DNA of 64,000 nucleotides, from assembly GCF_018588585.1 (NCBI RefSeq), contig NZ_JAEUFG010000007.1, positions 172,657-236,656 on the forward strand, written 5' to 3'. This document shows positions 18,257 through 27,567 of the stretch, one piece after another. How positions within the stretch are numbered: position 1 is the stretch's first letter; each line of letters begins with the position of its first letter. The stretch comes from Bacillus sp. SM2101. Lineage in GTDB: Bacteria > Bacillota > Bacilli > Bacillales > SM2101. The notes below the pieces were generated by a model, which ran no database searches, was not told the DNA's origin, and saw only the letters and a list, made by a program, of their open reading frames with translations. A program made the position numbers and the translations under genes.

Positions 18257-19011
18257 TTTCTTACCTCCATTCGATTCAGGATGCTAATGGCGGCCATAAA
18301 AAACAAGCTAGAAGTTATCAAAACTTTTACAATAAATAATACAAATATTGGCTCCGATACATAAAATTGAAAAATTTTGATGACAGATAAATAGTTATCC
18401 CTTATCGTCCCTTCAAGTAAGGTCGCCTCAAGAAAAATGAAACCTAACAACGACACTGGAATAACAATGATAAATAACTTACTTACTTGAATCAGTGTTC
18501 CAATAAAGTAACCTATTGCACAAACAATTAGCCCATACAAAAAGATTGCGCTTATACCGATAACAAGTTCTTGGATTCCAGTATTAAGAACATAGAGCTG
18601 TTGGTCAATGAAAATATATCTAAGGACTTGTATTACATTCCCAGATAAAATGGCTGTAATGCTCCCTACAATGGTAGCCGTAATTAAAAAGAGAATATTC
18701 GAGAGACTGCTGCTAAGTCGATTGGTTACAAACGTAAAATCATGGTTTCTATGTGGTTTAGTCGTAATCGTAATTGCTGTAGAGAAAGCCCAAATTAATG
18801 TAAATACAATGACGATATCAGCTGCATAGTACTGGATATTGATATTAAAGTTATTACTGCCCGTAGAAATTGTTCCAATTCCACCAAGTGAAAAGATGAT
18901 ACCTAAAACCTGGATTCCTATGAGTGAACTAAACGAATCTATGTTTGCTTTGAGTTTGTAAAAATATTGGTTTTTAACAGTATTAGCTAATGTCACTGTC
19001 GTCAAAGGCAT
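18253..19011 (-). CDS. ABC transporter permease subunit
   Basis: 252 residues from the ATG at 19011, chosen because GGGAGG lies 8 bases upstream; the in-frame upstream codons overlap the ATPase gene further. About six hydrophobic segments can be read (for example IGIQVLGIIFSLGGIGTIS and YAADIVIVFTLIWAFSTAI). No sequence motif fixes the substrate. It overlaps the ATPase gene by 29 bases and the next gene by four. The arrangement (GntR regulator, ATPase, permease) resembles the Bacillus ytr and yhc clusters, which respond to cell-wall stress or antibiotics. Confidence 0.8.
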   Translation of the reverse strand: MPLTTVTLANTVKNQYFYKLKANIDSFSSLIGIQVLGIIFSLGGIGTISTGSNNFNINIQYYAADIVIVFTLIWAFSTAITITTKPHRNHDFTFVTNRLSSSLSNILFLITATIVGSITAILSGNVIQVLRYIFIDQQLYVLNTGIQELVIGISAIFLYGLIVCAIGYFIGTLIQVSKLFIIVIPVSLLGFIFLEATLLEGTIRDNYLSVIKIFQFYVSEPIFVLFIVKVLITSSLFFMAAISILNRMEVRK

Positions 19012-19894
19012 CTTCAATACCTCCCTTCGTTTCACTAGTCAAATAAACACATAGATCACTGACTTTAACTTGAGAGATTTCAATACCTCGATGACGAGCT
19101 TGAAGGGTTGAAGTGTCAGAACCATCGTTTTTTACAACCACATAATCGGTATTCTTACCTAATCGATTTTTGAAAATAACTTCTTTTCCATTAGTCATTT
19201 GTGCTATTTCATCGGTCGGTCCTTTTATGCCAACTGCCCACTCCTTCAGTTCATCCATCGACGTATGCAATTGTTTTTCTCCATTTTTAATAAGTAAAAC
19301 ATCCTCCAATATATCTTCTATTTCACCCAAATGGTGACTGGATAGAATAATAGTACGCGGAAAAGCAATATAATCCTTCACCAACACCTTATAAAAATCT
19401 TTTCTAACCGCTTCATCCATTCCTGTAGTTGGTTCATCAAAAATTGTTAACGGACAACGCGACGCTAAACCGATAATCATGTTAAACGTACTTTTCTTTC
19501 CTTTTGAAAGTCTAGTGTGATAATACTTAGGATCAAAAGAAAAATACTTAAATAAATTACTTGCTAATTGCTTATTCCAATTAGGATAAAAGCTTTCAGC
19601 AACTTCTAACAGTTCACCTAGTGGTACCGCTTGAGGAAAACTCATTAAATCATCCACAAAAATGGCATTTCCTGAGACGTGTAAATTATTGAATGGCTTG
19701 TTGGAAAAAACTTTGATTTCACCCGATGTTTCTTTTAGGAATCCTGCTATTATTTTTAACAAGGTCGTTTTTCCAGCGCCATTCCGACCAATTAATCCTG
19801 TAATTTTATTTTCCTCTATGGAAAAAGATAGGTTGTTTAAGACTTTTTTTCTTACGTATCTTTTAGTTAAGACAGAACATTCAATTACAGTCAT
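18983..19894 (-). CDS. ABC transporter ATP-binding protein (YtrB-like)
   Basis: 303 residues with all nucleotide-binding motifs: Walker A GRNGAGKTTLLK (about 37-48), a Q-loop region, the signature RLSKGKKSTFNMIIGLA in place of LSGGQ (typical of the YtrB/YhcG group), Walker B LTIFDEPTTGMD, and the H-loop SSHHLGEIE. An additional C-terminal region of about 90 residues follows (KQLHTSMDELKEWAVGI onward). It energises the adjacent permease. Its ATG overlaps the GntR gene stop by four bases. Confidence 0.92.
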   Translation of the reverse strand: MTVIECSVLTKRYVRKKVLNNLSFSIEENKITGLIGRNGAGKTTLLKIIAGFLKETSGEIKVFSNKPFNNLHVSGNAIFVDDLMSFPQAVPLGELLEVAESFYPNWNKQLASNLFKYFSFDPKYYHTRLSKGKKSTFNMIIGLASRCPLTIFDEPTTGMDEAVRKDFYKVLVKDYIAFPRTIILSSHHLGEIEDILEDVLLIKNGEKQLHTSMDELKEWAVGIKGPTDEIAQMTNGKEVIFKNRLGKNTDYVVVKNDGSDTSTLQARHRGIEISQVKVSDLCVYLTSETKGGIEDAFDDSDIS

Positions 19895-20268
19895 TGTCTC
19901 TCCTCCTTAACCATTTCTTCTCTTATCATTTCAATTAACTCGTTATCTTCTATTTGCAACTGATTGGCTTCTAAAACCAATTCCTGTATTAACCCCTTCA
20001 ATGTTTGATTTCTTCTTTTAGCTATAATCATGTCTTTTGCTCCACCAGAGACAAACATTCCAAGTCCGCGTTTTTTGTAAAGAATATTTTCGTCCACTAG
20101 AAGACTAAGCCCTTTCGCTGCAGTTGCTGGATTAATCGTATACATGTCAGCTAATTGATACTGTGAATACACCTTGTCATCACTTTCGAAATGACCGTTT
20201 AATATCTCTGATTCAATCCATTCAGCAATTTGCACATAAATTGGCTTAGTACTTTCTGTATTTAGAAT
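19891..20268 (-). CDS. GntR-family (YtrA subfamily) transcriptional regulator
   Basis: About 126 residues. The N-terminal winged helix is typical: TKPIYVQIAEWIESEILNGHF, then SQYQLADMYTINPATAAKGL, then LYKKRGLGMFV. A short C-terminal dimerisation tail follows, as in YtrA proteins, which repress a linked ABC transporter. Start choice: an ATG exists at 20298, but the only ribosome site (AAAGGAGG) lies downstream of it, 8 bases before an ATT at 20268. Starting at that ATT gives exactly the usual family N-terminus. I therefore favour an ATT start, with ATG at 20298 as the alternative. Confidence 0.8.
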   Translation of the reverse strand: MLNTESTKPIYVQIAEWIESEILNGHFESDDKVYSQYQLADMYTINPATAAKGLSLLVDENILYKKRGLGMFVSGGAKDMIIAKRRNQTLKGLIQELVLEANQLQIEDNELIEMIREEMVKEERQ

Positions 20269-20295
20269 TGTCTCCGCCTCCTTTCTAACATAGTG

Positions 20296-20341
20296 CATTA
20301 CTGTTGTAATGTAGTATATAATAAACTAAAATATTCCACAA
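20296..20341 (-). promoter_or_regulatory. Promoter and palindromic operator of the GntR-ABC operon
   Basis: On the minus strand TTGTGG (20341-20336) and TATACT (20318-20313) are 17 bases apart, placing the start near 20306. The palindrome CATTAC-TGTT-GTAATG (20296-20311) overlaps that start and is a good candidate for autorepression by the GntR protein. Confidence 0.7.
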
Positions 20342-21045
20342 TAGGCTTTCAGTATTTTTGTGTATTAACATAAAGTTTATTTTCGTATGGAGCTATAAAA
20401 ACTAACACAACTACATATCGTTTTTGTCCAGGAACGATGAAATTAGCTTATAACCTTATTCACGAGGACCTTGTCCAAAGACAAAGTAGTTATTATTACA
20501 TTTTTAAAAGATGTCTTAAAAACGAACACAATCTTTCTCTATTCTGAGTTGCTACTATGTATGAATATAGAGTCTTGTTTTTTTTTATAACAAATAAGCC
20601 TATCATAAGTTGATAGCCCATAATAATAATCATAACTTTAATTGTTTAGAGAGCTGATGACATTTTAAATTCAGATGGAGTAATGAAATTTGATGAACTA
20701 AGTTTAACTGTCGAGGCATAACAAAGTATGTTGTGTACATGAGAGGGTTTTACTGTTTGTGATTTCAACTTTATACAATCTAACAATGCATACCCAGCAA
20801 CAAAGACTACTATAGTGACCGCTGTTTCGTTTACAATTATATCAAAGATGAAAAGCGGAATTGCTAATAAATCAACTTAGAGAAGTCAAGTATAAGAATG
20901 GACAATTAGCAAAGAGAGTCATCGGCATTAAAAGCCAAATAGCATATAATCGTCCCAGTTGTCTAACATTTTATATTCTTAATATAAAAATGGGAACCAA
21001 TCATTTATGGCTCCCTAATAATCTCACTTACTCTTTTTTTAATGA
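20342..21045. other. Intergenic stretch without a supported gene
   Basis: About 700 A+T-rich bases. A small hairpin, CTATCATAAGTTGATAG, lies near 20593-20611. A short frame near 20650-20720 reads ADDILNSDGVMKFDEL, but it has no start, ribosome site or known match and may be a degraded gene. Confidence 0.4.
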
Positions 21046-21192
21046 GGCTCGTTCGTTAACTTTGTTGCTATTTTTCCGAAAAAGAACAGTATGAAGGGTA
21101 TTTATGAAACCTCATTATTGTAAAAGATGAAAGGATGGCACGACCGTCCTTATATATTAGAACGAAAAGCAAAAATCGTTGCGAAAACAGGC
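21046..21192 (+). repeat. Dispersed MITE-like repeat, copy 4
   Basis: Left end GGCTCGTTCGTTAACTTTGT, core GATGAAAGGATGGCACGA, right end AACGAAAAGCAAAAATCG then GCGAAAACAGGC. It ends 10 bases from the stop of the GNAT gene. Confidence 0.75.
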
Positions 21193-21201
21193 TTAAATTC
21201 T

Positions 21202-21762
21202 TTAATTGCTTTCATATCGATCTATATCTGCTTTTAATATTGAGTACATATATAAATCATCAAATTTACCACACGTATACTCATAACTTCTAAGCAACCC
21301 TTCTCTAGTAAACCCTTGCCGTTCAACTAGTTTTTGTGATGGAAGATTAGCAGGTTCTATTAAAGCCTCAATTCTTTCTAACTGACAATGACGAAACCCA
21401 TAATTAATAACAGCCCCTAACGCTTCACTAGCTATACCTTTCCCCCAAAAATCTTTACTTAATTCAAATCCAACTTCAGCTCTGAAATGTTTAGATTTCA
21501 TGTTTAGAAAACCACAACTTCCTATCACCTTGTTATGACCTTTTAAAGTAATTCCCCACCTAATACCTGTGCCTTCTTCTATAATAGAATCATACCACTT
21601 AATCTCATCCCAAACGTCGGATAATGATTGGAAAGGTGTTAAACCAATATGTTTCACAACTTCTTCATCTGAAAGATATGCAAGCATTTCATTCGCATCA
21701 TTTTTTGTCACTTTTCTTAAGATTAATCTATCTGTTTCAATAATTGGAAAATTACCATCCAT
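21202..21762 (-). CDS. GNAT family N-acetyltransferase (RimJ/RimL type)
   Basis: 186 residues of the RimJ/RimL acetyltransferase group: IIETDRLILRKVTKNDA at the start, the acetyl-CoA loop ELSKDFWGKGIASEALGAV (about 98-116), and the C-terminal ANLPSQKLVERQGFTREGLLR. These enzymes acetylate protein N-termini or small amines. A GAGAGGGAAAA site precedes the ATG. Monocistronic. Substrate unknown. Confidence 0.9.
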   Translation of the reverse strand: MDGNFPIIETDRLILRKVTKNDANEMLAYLSDEEVVKHIGLTPFQSLSDVWDEIKWYDSIIEEGTGIRWGITLKGHNKVIGSCGFLNMKSKHFRAEVGFELSKDFWGKGIASEALGAVINYGFRHCQLERIEALIEPANLPSQKLVERQGFTREGLLRSYEYTCGKFDDLYMYSILKADIDRYESN

Positions 21763-22094
21763 GCGTTTTCCCTCTCTCTTTAAACAATAATACGATTATT
21801 GATGGATTTCATGTCTTTATTTCTAAAATTATAATTTTTTTGTATTTAACCTAATTTTTTGCTGATATATATCGAAAAACGAGCATAAGATAAGTGGTTT
21901 TTTCGAATCATTATGATCTATTTTCATCATTTACTTCTATTTGTAAATTCTCCTGCAAAGCAAAATAGTATGTATAAAGCTAGTTGTTCATATATATTTT
22001 TACAACTATGGAAATACTACAATAGTTAATAAATGCTAGCACACAATATGACAAAAATCACCCTATACTACGCATTTTCTTATGATCCTCAAGT
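21763..22094. other. Intergenic stretch
   Basis: About 330 A+T-rich bases. I see no gene, repeat copy or clear terminator. Confidence 0.45.
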
Positions 22095-22718
22095 TCAAGG
22101 AAGATATTGCTCCTCAATCATGATGACTTCATCATGATTTATATATAAGTAAAAGAGTCTCTCATATGGTTCAATAAGCATGTTAAGATCTTCTGTGTAG
22201 CTTTTATTGTTACCGTCAGCTATATATAGCAATAAATCCGAACTAAGCCTATAATTCATTTGCTCAACTTGCTTATTTTGTATATAAAAACCATTAGGTA
22301 AGAAGACTTCCTCTCTAGACACATTCGCATCATCCATTATGGCTCGTATCGCTTGTTCTCCACTTAAATAATTAACAGCATCGATAGTAATATATTTATC
22401 AAGATTGTCAGAGTGCCAGTCAGTTATAAACCCAGTAATAATCTCAATACTAGGAAGTTTTGTTATTAAATGTTCTAATTTCTCTAATTTTTGGTTATCA
22501 AGCAGGTACATGTCTTTAACTCCAACTCTGAAGTCTTCTTCTTTAGAGTCCATCATGTCATTCACCTGGTCTTCACTGATTTTTTCATTTAGACGCTCTT
22601 CCAACTGAGCAACTCGTTCTTTTAGTTTAGCTATTTGAGCTTGCTCTTTTGAATGTATGTCATGATTACAACCAACTAAAACGAGTAATAAAACTATAGG
22701 TACGATTCTTGTCCACAT
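22095..22718 (-). CDS. Hypothetical lipoprotein
   Basis: 207 residues from the ATG at 22718, which follows GAGGG at good spacing. A longer reading frame extends upstream to 22865, but those extra 49 codons lie in repeat copy 5 and have no ribosome site. The lipobox is VLLLVLVGC. A coiled-coil segment (KEQAQIAKLKERVAQLEERL) follows, then about 130 residues without a recognised domain, with ITDWHSDNLDKYITIDAVNY near the middle. It is anchored on the outer face of the membrane. Function unknown. Confidence 0.75.
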   Translation of the reverse strand: MWTRIVPIVLLLVLVGCNHDIHSKEQAQIAKLKERVAQLEERLNEKISEDQVNDMMDSKEEDFRVGVKDMYLLDNQKLEKLEHLITKLPSIEIITGFITDWHSDNLDKYITIDAVNYLSGEQAIRAIMDDANVSREEVFLPNGFYIQNKQVEQMNYRLSSDLLLYIADGNNKSYTEDLNMLIEPYERLFYLYINHDEVIMIEEQYLP

Positions 22719-22750
22719 GGCACATTTCCCTCGAATATCATTATTGAATA

Positions 22751-22890
22751 GGCTGTTATTGCATAGATTGTTGTTTTTTGTCAAAAAATAAACACATTTG
22801 CAACTAGACGTCGTGCACCTTTTCTTCTGTAAAACGACATTTTTCTCTATTAGTTTAGTAACCATAGCAACAACGTTTACGAAAAGAGTC
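22751..22890 (-). repeat. Dispersed MITE-like repeat, copy 5
   Basis: Ends GGCTGTTATTGCATAGATTG and CAACGTTTACGAAAAGAGTC; core (minus strand) CAGAAGAAAAGGTGCACGA. It fills the gap between the VanW and lipoprotein genes almost exactly, ending 4 bases from the VanW stop. Confidence 0.8.
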
Positions 22891-22894
22891 TAGT

Positions 22895-23719
22895 TTAATC
22901 ATCTATGCCCTTCCCTTGTTCTAATAACGGCTCATACATCATAATAGCGTGGTTTTCAGTAATATATTCGTCTTTACAAACATCACCATTGTTATTGTAA
23001 ACTTTCCTATGTAGTACATTGTGTCGGACGTATTTGCCAACAGTGGACATTGTAATGAAATGGTCCTTTTCATAAATTTTATAGGAATGTACAGGCTCTT
23101 TTTCCGCACGCCACTCACCAACTAAATAATCTTTAGTTAAATATAAATGAAGTTGATAGTTTTGTGTTGTTTCATTTCTTATTTGTAAGTCTATATAATT
23201 AAAATAGCAAGTAGCTCCACTTCCGAATGGTTGTGTCCTATTGGAGTCTGGAAAAACGTCATAGCTATGACGATGCCTCTCAATTACAGTTAATGGGGTA
23301 TGGAGTGTCATCCAGTAGATTAAATTTGACAATTGGCATAACCCTCCACCTATACCTACTTTATACGAGCCATGAGACAAAACCATTCCATTAACATACC
23401 CTTTACCCTTCGTAGGTTTCCCTATTAATTTCCAATATGAAAATGTTTCACCAGGTTTTAAAACAATGCCGTTAATATTTTTTATTGCTAAATGTATGTT
23501 GTGAACTTTATTTTGTTGTAGCCACATATCAACATTTTTCAACTTGCGTAACAGTGGTGTTTGATGTTTATATATGATAAAAGGAAGCTTAGCATTGTGT
23601 TTTTCATTTGCAAAATATGTATCATTAAAATACCATTTTAAATAACGCTTAGAAATATAATAGATCTTTCCTACGTTTGTTCTCAATTTTGAACGCTGAA
23701 CGGGTTGTTTCATATTCAC
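22895..23719 (-). CDS. VanW family protein
   Basis: 274 residues with the VanW core: NIHLAIKNINGIVLKPGETF, SYWKLIGKPTKGKGYVNG, then GIGGGLCQLSNLIYWMTLHT and ERHRHSYDVFPDSNRTQPFG. VanW proteins accompany some vancomycin-resistance clusters and are widespread in Firmicutes; their molecular role is not settled. No signal peptide is visible, and no vanH/A/X genes are nearby, so this is not evidence of resistance. Confidence 0.88.
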   Translation of the reverse strand: MNMKQPVQRSKLRTNVGKIYYISKRYLKWYFNDTYFANEKHNAKLPFIIYKHQTPLLRKLKNVDMWLQQNKVHNIHLAIKNINGIVLKPGETFSYWKLIGKPTKGKGYVNGMVLSHGSYKVGIGGGLCQLSNLIYWMTLHTPLTVIERHRHSYDVFPDSNRTQPFGSGATCYFNYIDLQIRNETTQNYQLHLYLTKDYLVGEWRAEKEPVHSYKIYEKDHFITMSTVGKYVRHNVLHRKVYNNNGDVCKDEYITENHAIMMYEPLLEQGKGIDD

Positions 23720-23918
23720 TTCATTCCCCCAATATGAAATAAATACACAGGAGCCTTGGATAAGTTCGTTCTTTTGTAAATAATTTTTCTGAACTTTTGT
23801 ATAAATAAATTAATTGGATAAGCTCTTTATGAGATTATTATCCTCTAAATAGAACAACAGTTGCCACGATCACGAGACTATTCTTTTAAAGCTCCTAGTA
23901 TGATAACCCACAATTAAA

Positions 23919-24989
23919 TTATTTCTTCATGTTCTCTTTAATTAAATTGATAACTCTTTCAATTGAGTTATCATTATTTGATCTTTCCATCTTTTCTATA
24001 TATTGATGTCGATCTTTATAAACATTTTTTATTGCAGCTTGTAGTGATTCTTTTGAAAGTTTTTCTTCAAAAAGAACTTTACTAAAGCCTTGATCTTCAA
24101 ATGATTTGGCATTTAATAATTGATCCCCACGACTTGCTTCTTTTGTTAATGGAATAAGCAGCATTGGCTTTTTCAATGCTAACAGTTCAAAAATAACATT
24201 TGAACCTGCTCTTGATATAACAATGTCAGCCATCGATAAAAGATCAGGTAATTCTTCTTTCACATATTCAAACTGCTTGTAGGAACGATCATTTATTAAC
24301 TTATCTACTTGTCCCTTCCCACAAATATGCACGATTTGAAATTGTGGTAACAGCTTGTCAAGACTTGCTCTTACAACTTCATTAATTCGCCTAGAACCAA
24401 GACTTCCACCTACAACTAACAGCGTAGGTTTATTTTTCGTAAAGCCCGTGATTACCCTTCCTTGGACAGGATTACCTTCAAATATTTCTTTACGAACAAT
24501 CGCCCCAACGTGTTCAACCTTATGCGTAGGTAAATGATCCCTTGTTTCTGGAAATGTCGTACATACCTTAGTTGTAAAGGGGAGTGAAAGTTTATTTGCT
24601 AAGCCTGGTGTTAAATCTGATTCATGAGTGATTATAGGTACTTTGTTCAATTTTGCACCAATAATTACAGGTACGGAAACAAACCCCCCTTTTGAAAAGA
24701 CGACATTAGGTTTCCTTCTTTTTATTATTGTATAAGCTTGAAATACTCCTTTTACGACTTTGAAAGGGTCTTTAATATTATTCCAATCAAAGTATCGACG
24801 CAACTTTCCTGTTGAAATGCTATGATAATTTACTTCCTGAATACTCTCAGTAAGTTCTTTTTCAATCCCATTAATTGAACCGATATAATCAATTTCCCAA
24901 CCTTCTTTTATAAAATAAGGAATCAGTGCCAGGTTTACTGTTACATGCCCTGCTGATCCTCCTCCTGTAAACAAAATTCTATTAGTCAT
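23919..24989 (-). CDS. MurG-like UDP-GlcNAc transferase paralogue
   Basis: 356 residues, MurG length. The N-terminal loop is [18 protein letters not shown] (MurG: GGTGGHxxPALA), and the donor-binding half has [24 protein letters not shown] and [27 protein letters not shown]. MurG adds GlcNAc to lipid I on the inner membrane face. This copy is isolated, away from any mur/fts genes, and resembles the second MurG copy of some Bacillus species. It could supply another GlcNAc transfer. It starts with ATG; GAGGGTGAATAAAA lies upstream. Confidence 0.87.
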   Translation of the reverse strand: MTNRILFTGGGSAGHVTVNLALIPYFIKEGWEIDYIGSINGIEKELTESIQEVNYHSISTGKLRRYFDWNNIKDPFKVVKGVFQAYTIIKRRKPNVVFSKGGFVSVPVIIGAKLNKVPIITHESDLTPGLANKLSLPFTTKVCTTFPETRDHLPTHKVEHVGAIVRKEIFEGNPVQGRVITGFTKNKPTLLVVGGSLGSRRINEVVRASLDKLLPQFQIVHICGKGQVDKLINDRSYKQFEYVKEELPDLLSMADIVISRAGSNVIFELLALKKPMLLIPLTKEASRGDQLLNAKSFEDQGFSKVLFEEKLSKESLQAAIKNVYKDRHQYIEKMERSNNDNSIERVINLIKENMKK

Positions 24990-25088
24990 TTTTATTCACC
25001 CTCATTATTTGCTTATCATGATGTCAAATCATAAACAAATGTTACCATATCAACTTACTCTTGTGGAAGAATAAACTTAAAAAACCAT

Positions 25089-25116
25089 ATTGAAATTGTT
25101 ATAAAAAATGATATAC
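25089..25116 (+). promoter_or_regulatory. Promoter of the cold-shock gene
   Basis: TTGAAA and TATACT are 16 bases apart. The predicted start near 25123 gives a leader of about 107 bases, typical of csp genes regulated after transcription. Confidence 0.7.
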
Positions 25117-25229
25117 TTATTTTAATTATTGTTATTCCTAAAACTTTTTATGAATGTAGTTCATATTATAGAGCACTAGGAGTAAGAATAAGCATTACAT
25201 AGTGGAAGATATCCACACAGGAGGAAAAA

Positions 25230-25430
25230 ATGGCACAAGGTAAAGTTAAGTGGTTTAATTCAGAAAAAGGTTTTGGATTTATCGAAGTTGAAGGCGGAGA
25301 CGATGTATTCGTACACTTTTCTGCAATTCAAGGTGATGGATTCAAAACACTAGAAGAAGGTCAAGAAGTTTCTTTCGATATCGAAGAAGGTAACCGTGGC
25401 CCTCAAGCTTCAAACGTTCAAAAATTTTAA
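25230..25430 (+). CDS. Cold-shock protein of the CspA/CspB family
   Basis: 66 residues, a single cold-shock domain. RNP1 is KGFGFIE (about 14-20) and RNP2 is VFVHF (about 27-31). It binds single-stranded RNA and DNA and acts as an RNA chaperone in the cytoplasm. A strong AGGAGG site precedes the ATG, and the long leader is usual for this family. A terminator follows directly. Confidence 0.97.
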   Translation: MAQGKVKWFNSEKGFGFIEVEGGDDVFVHFSAIQGDGFKTLEEGQEVSFDIEEGNRGPQASNVQKF

Positions 25431-25446
25431 GCTTTAACCTGTATTA

Positions 25447-25470
25447 AACCGTCTAATTCTTTAGGCGGTT
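25447..25470 (+). terminator. Rho-independent terminator of the cold-shock gene
   Basis: AACCGTCTAA pairs with TTAGGCGGTT, followed by TTTT. Confidence 0.85.
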
Positions 25471-25503
25471 TTTTACATTTACAATGTTGTGAGCTTTAAT
25501 TAA

Positions 25504-25673
25504 GGCTTATAAAAAAATCTCCAAAATAAAGTTCTTTTGCAATTTCGTGCTTTCTAATTCATTTGGAAGGATTTACTATCACATGCAGTAAAACACACAT
25601 CTTACAAACTAATCAACGTGTTAGTTATTTCGCGCTTTTTACTTAATACGTATACAATCATGTGAAAACAGCC
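25504..25673 (-). repeat. Dispersed MITE-like repeat, copy 6 (diverged)
   Basis: One end is GGCTTATAAAAAAATC and the other ATACAATCATGTGAAAACAGCC. The octamers on each side, TTAATTAA and TTAAACAA, match at 6 of 8 bases, a possible decayed target duplication. The interior is poorly conserved. Confidence 0.5.
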
Positions 25674-25716
25674 TTAAACAATTTTATAATGCCTACAATT
25701 GTTGCAGGCATCATGT

Positions 25717-26313
25717 TCACAATACAGCTTTATCAGGATCAGCTGTCTTCTTTGTTGGTAACTTGAATAAAAACCCTTCCGTATATGGTGTTGGCTCGTT
25801 GTTTTCATATTCCTTCACTGTCTTAGCTAAATAATCCCTTGCTTCTTGCTCAGTACGCTTTCTTGTGACAATTTCATGCATAATATTTAACGCAGCATAG
25901 TTCATCGCCTCATTATCACACCTTGCAGTCACTTCACCTTTTGTACGATCTAATATGATACTCCCATCAAATCTTGCAATATTATCGTATAAATGTATCG
26001 GTACTCTATAGGCTATGGTTTGTTCAATGAAATCAACATGTTTTTTAGGAAAATTGTGCGGTATGGTTTCTTTATATATTACTGTGCGTTTCCAAGGTTC
26101 ATTGTTATACCAAATGATCATTCTTGGTGTTGCCTCATCTGGAAGGCCATATTTTTTCATGAACTTCAAAGCTTCATTTCTTGGGCCATCATTCCACTTT
26201 TGTATCACTTGCTGTACATACATTTGCATTGGCGTTCTTACGCTGTTCATTCTCTTCGGAAACTGAAGGTTTGTTTGTTGTGTATAATAATTGCCTCCAG
26301 GCTGATAGTACAT
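25717..26313 (-). CDS. Conserved hypothetical protein
   Basis: 198 residues. The N-terminus is Tyr/Gln-rich (MYYQPGGNYYTQQ), followed by a soluble alpha/beta-looking domain with EALKFMKKYGLPDEATPRMI, WYNNEPWKRTVIYKETIPHN and ARCDNEAMNYAALNIMHEIV. No signal peptide or membrane segment. I do not recognise a named family. A GGAGGAGG site precedes the ATG. Function unknown. Confidence 0.75.
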   Translation of the reverse strand: MYYQPGGNYYTQQTNLQFPKRMNSVRTPMQMYVQQVIQKWNDGPRNEALKFMKKYGLPDEATPRMIIWYNNEPWKRTVIYKETIPHNFPKKHVDFIEQTIAYRVPIHLYDNIARFDGSIILDRTKGEVTARCDNEAMNYAALNIMHEIVTRKRTEQEARDYLAKTVKEYENNEPTPYTEGFLFKLPTKKTADPDKAVL

Positions 26314-26522
26314 TTGATTTCTACCTCCTCCTATTTCTCGTATTTAGTGTATGCGTTCGCCCCTTTTTCGCTACTACCTAATTTCTATAGTTTTTATATG
26401 GTGTAAGGATATTTTTTAAAATTTTATATACTCGCTGAATAAAAAGAAAAAAATTGGTTAATGTAATCAATAACAGGAAAAATTTATATTGTATAAAACA
26501 CGATACTAATACAAAGGTGACT

Positions 26523-26753
26523 ATGATGGAGCTAAAAGAAAATATGCAATTTGAAATTACGACAAAGTTTGTTCCCAATTTCTATAATTCTAAAAAATTA
26601 AAAGTAGTAAAGATCAATGCTTCTAATGTAAGGATTGAAATGGAGAATGCAAAATATGGCGGTGTTTTTCCGCTTGATTTATTCCAGTCATTAATTCGAA
26701 ATGGGGCATTATTACTTGACGATGGTAGAGAGTCTGAAGAGGATACAGCCTAA
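26523..26753 (+). CDS. Small conserved-looking hypothetical protein
   Basis: 76 residues from the first ATG of an ATG-ATG pair, which follows AAAGGTGACT; the frame extends upstream, but without a ribosome site. It begins MMELKENMQFEITTKFVPNF and ends with an acidic tail (DDGRESEEDTA). The middle, VVKINASNVRIEMENAKYGG, looks like a small beta domain. No family recognised. Confidence 0.65.
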   Translation: MMELKENMQFEITTKFVPNFYNSKKLKVVKINASNVRIEMENAKYGGVFPLDLFQSLIRNGALLLDDGRESEEDTA

Positions 26754-26853
26754 ATAAAATAGTGACACATCAAAACATCAAAAGCATTTCTTAAGTTCTA
26801 CTCTTAAGGACTAAAAGACATTATAAAGTATGATTGGATTGAATAACATAAAA

Positions 26854-26873
26854 ACTCGGCTAACTAGCCGAGT
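26854..26873. terminator. Terminator between convergent genes
   Basis: ACTCGGCT-AACT-AGCCGAGT is a perfect short hairpin preceded by AAAA, so it can serve the leftward bshB2 side or end the rightward small gene. Confidence 0.7.
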
Positions 26874-26887
26874 CTAGTCTGTTGCTA

Positions 26888-27553
26888 CTAAAATTTATCT
26901 AGGTCTATGTCCCAAAACAATTCAGTACCGAACCATTTTTTGAACTCTTCTTGTTTTTCTTTATTTTCATTATACCTTTTAATCATACCTTCTGTTTGTG
27001 TACGGTGAGCCTTCAAAGCATTTACTTTAATATCGAATACGTCATTTACATCGGCAGTGAAAGTTGGGTTACCGAGTACCTCAAAACGATTTTTTGATAT
27101 TGCATGACCTAATACTCTCGGTCTATTGTCATCCTTTATTTTTTTTGCTGCTTTAACTGTAGCTAAACCGCATGCATCATGGTCAGGATGAACACCATGA
27201 TCCGGATAGTGGGTAATGATCAATGACGGGTTCACATCATCTATCACAGCTTTTATACTATTAACTAGTTTTGCTTCATCTTCGAATTCTAACGTTTTAT
27301 CCCTAAACCCTAACATACGCAAATCCTTAATTCCTAATACAGAACAAGCCTCTTGTAGTTCAGTTTTTCTTAACATTCTAAGGGTCTCTCTATTTGCGAT
27401 TGGCGGACTCCCCATGTTCCTACCCATTTCTCCAAGTGTAGCGCAAGCATATGTAACAGGAATTCCTTTTTTAGAATATTGTGCTATTAACCCACCTACA
27501 CCAAAAGCTTCGTCATCTGGATGTGGTAATACTACAAGTACATGTCGTTCCAT
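26888..27553 (-). CDS. bshB2: Bacillithiol biosynthesis deacetylase BshB2
   Basis: 221 residues of the LmbE/PIG-L zinc deacetylase family. The metal site shows as LPHPDDEAFGVGG (about 9-21) and HPDHDACGLA (about 122-131). BshB2 removes the acetyl group from GlcNAc-malate (and related bacillithiol conjugates) in the pathway to bacillithiol, the main low-molecular-weight thiol of Bacillus. The YojF gene lies 14 bases upstream in the same operon, the arrangement found in Bacillus subtilis, which makes the assignment firm. Confidence 0.93.
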   Translation of the reverse strand: MERHVLVVLPHPDDEAFGVGGLIAQYSKKGIPVTYACATLGEMGRNMGSPPIANRETLRMLRKTELQEACSVLGIKDLRMLGFRDKTLEFEDEAKLVNSIKAVIDDVNPSLIITHYPDHGVHPDHDACGLATVKAAKKIKDDNRPRVLGHAISKNRFEVLGNPTFTADVNDVFDIKVNALKAHRTQTEGMIKRYNENKEKQEEFKKWFGTELFWDIDLDKF

Positions 27554-27567
27554 CTCTTTCTACCTCC

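Noticed and set aside
20861..21094. 77-codon open frame upstream of the GNAT gene
   Set aside because: It runs into repeat copy 4 and has no recognisable ribosome site or domain.
22719..22865. N-terminal extension of the lipoprotein reading frame
   Set aside because: The 49 extra codons come from repeat copy 5; the ATG at 22718 has the ribosome site and begins the lipoprotein signal.
22895..23719. VanW and VanY-type (50109) genes as a vancomycin-resistance system
   Set aside because: They are 27 kb apart, and no vanH, ligase or vanX gene is present; both families are common outside resistance clusters.
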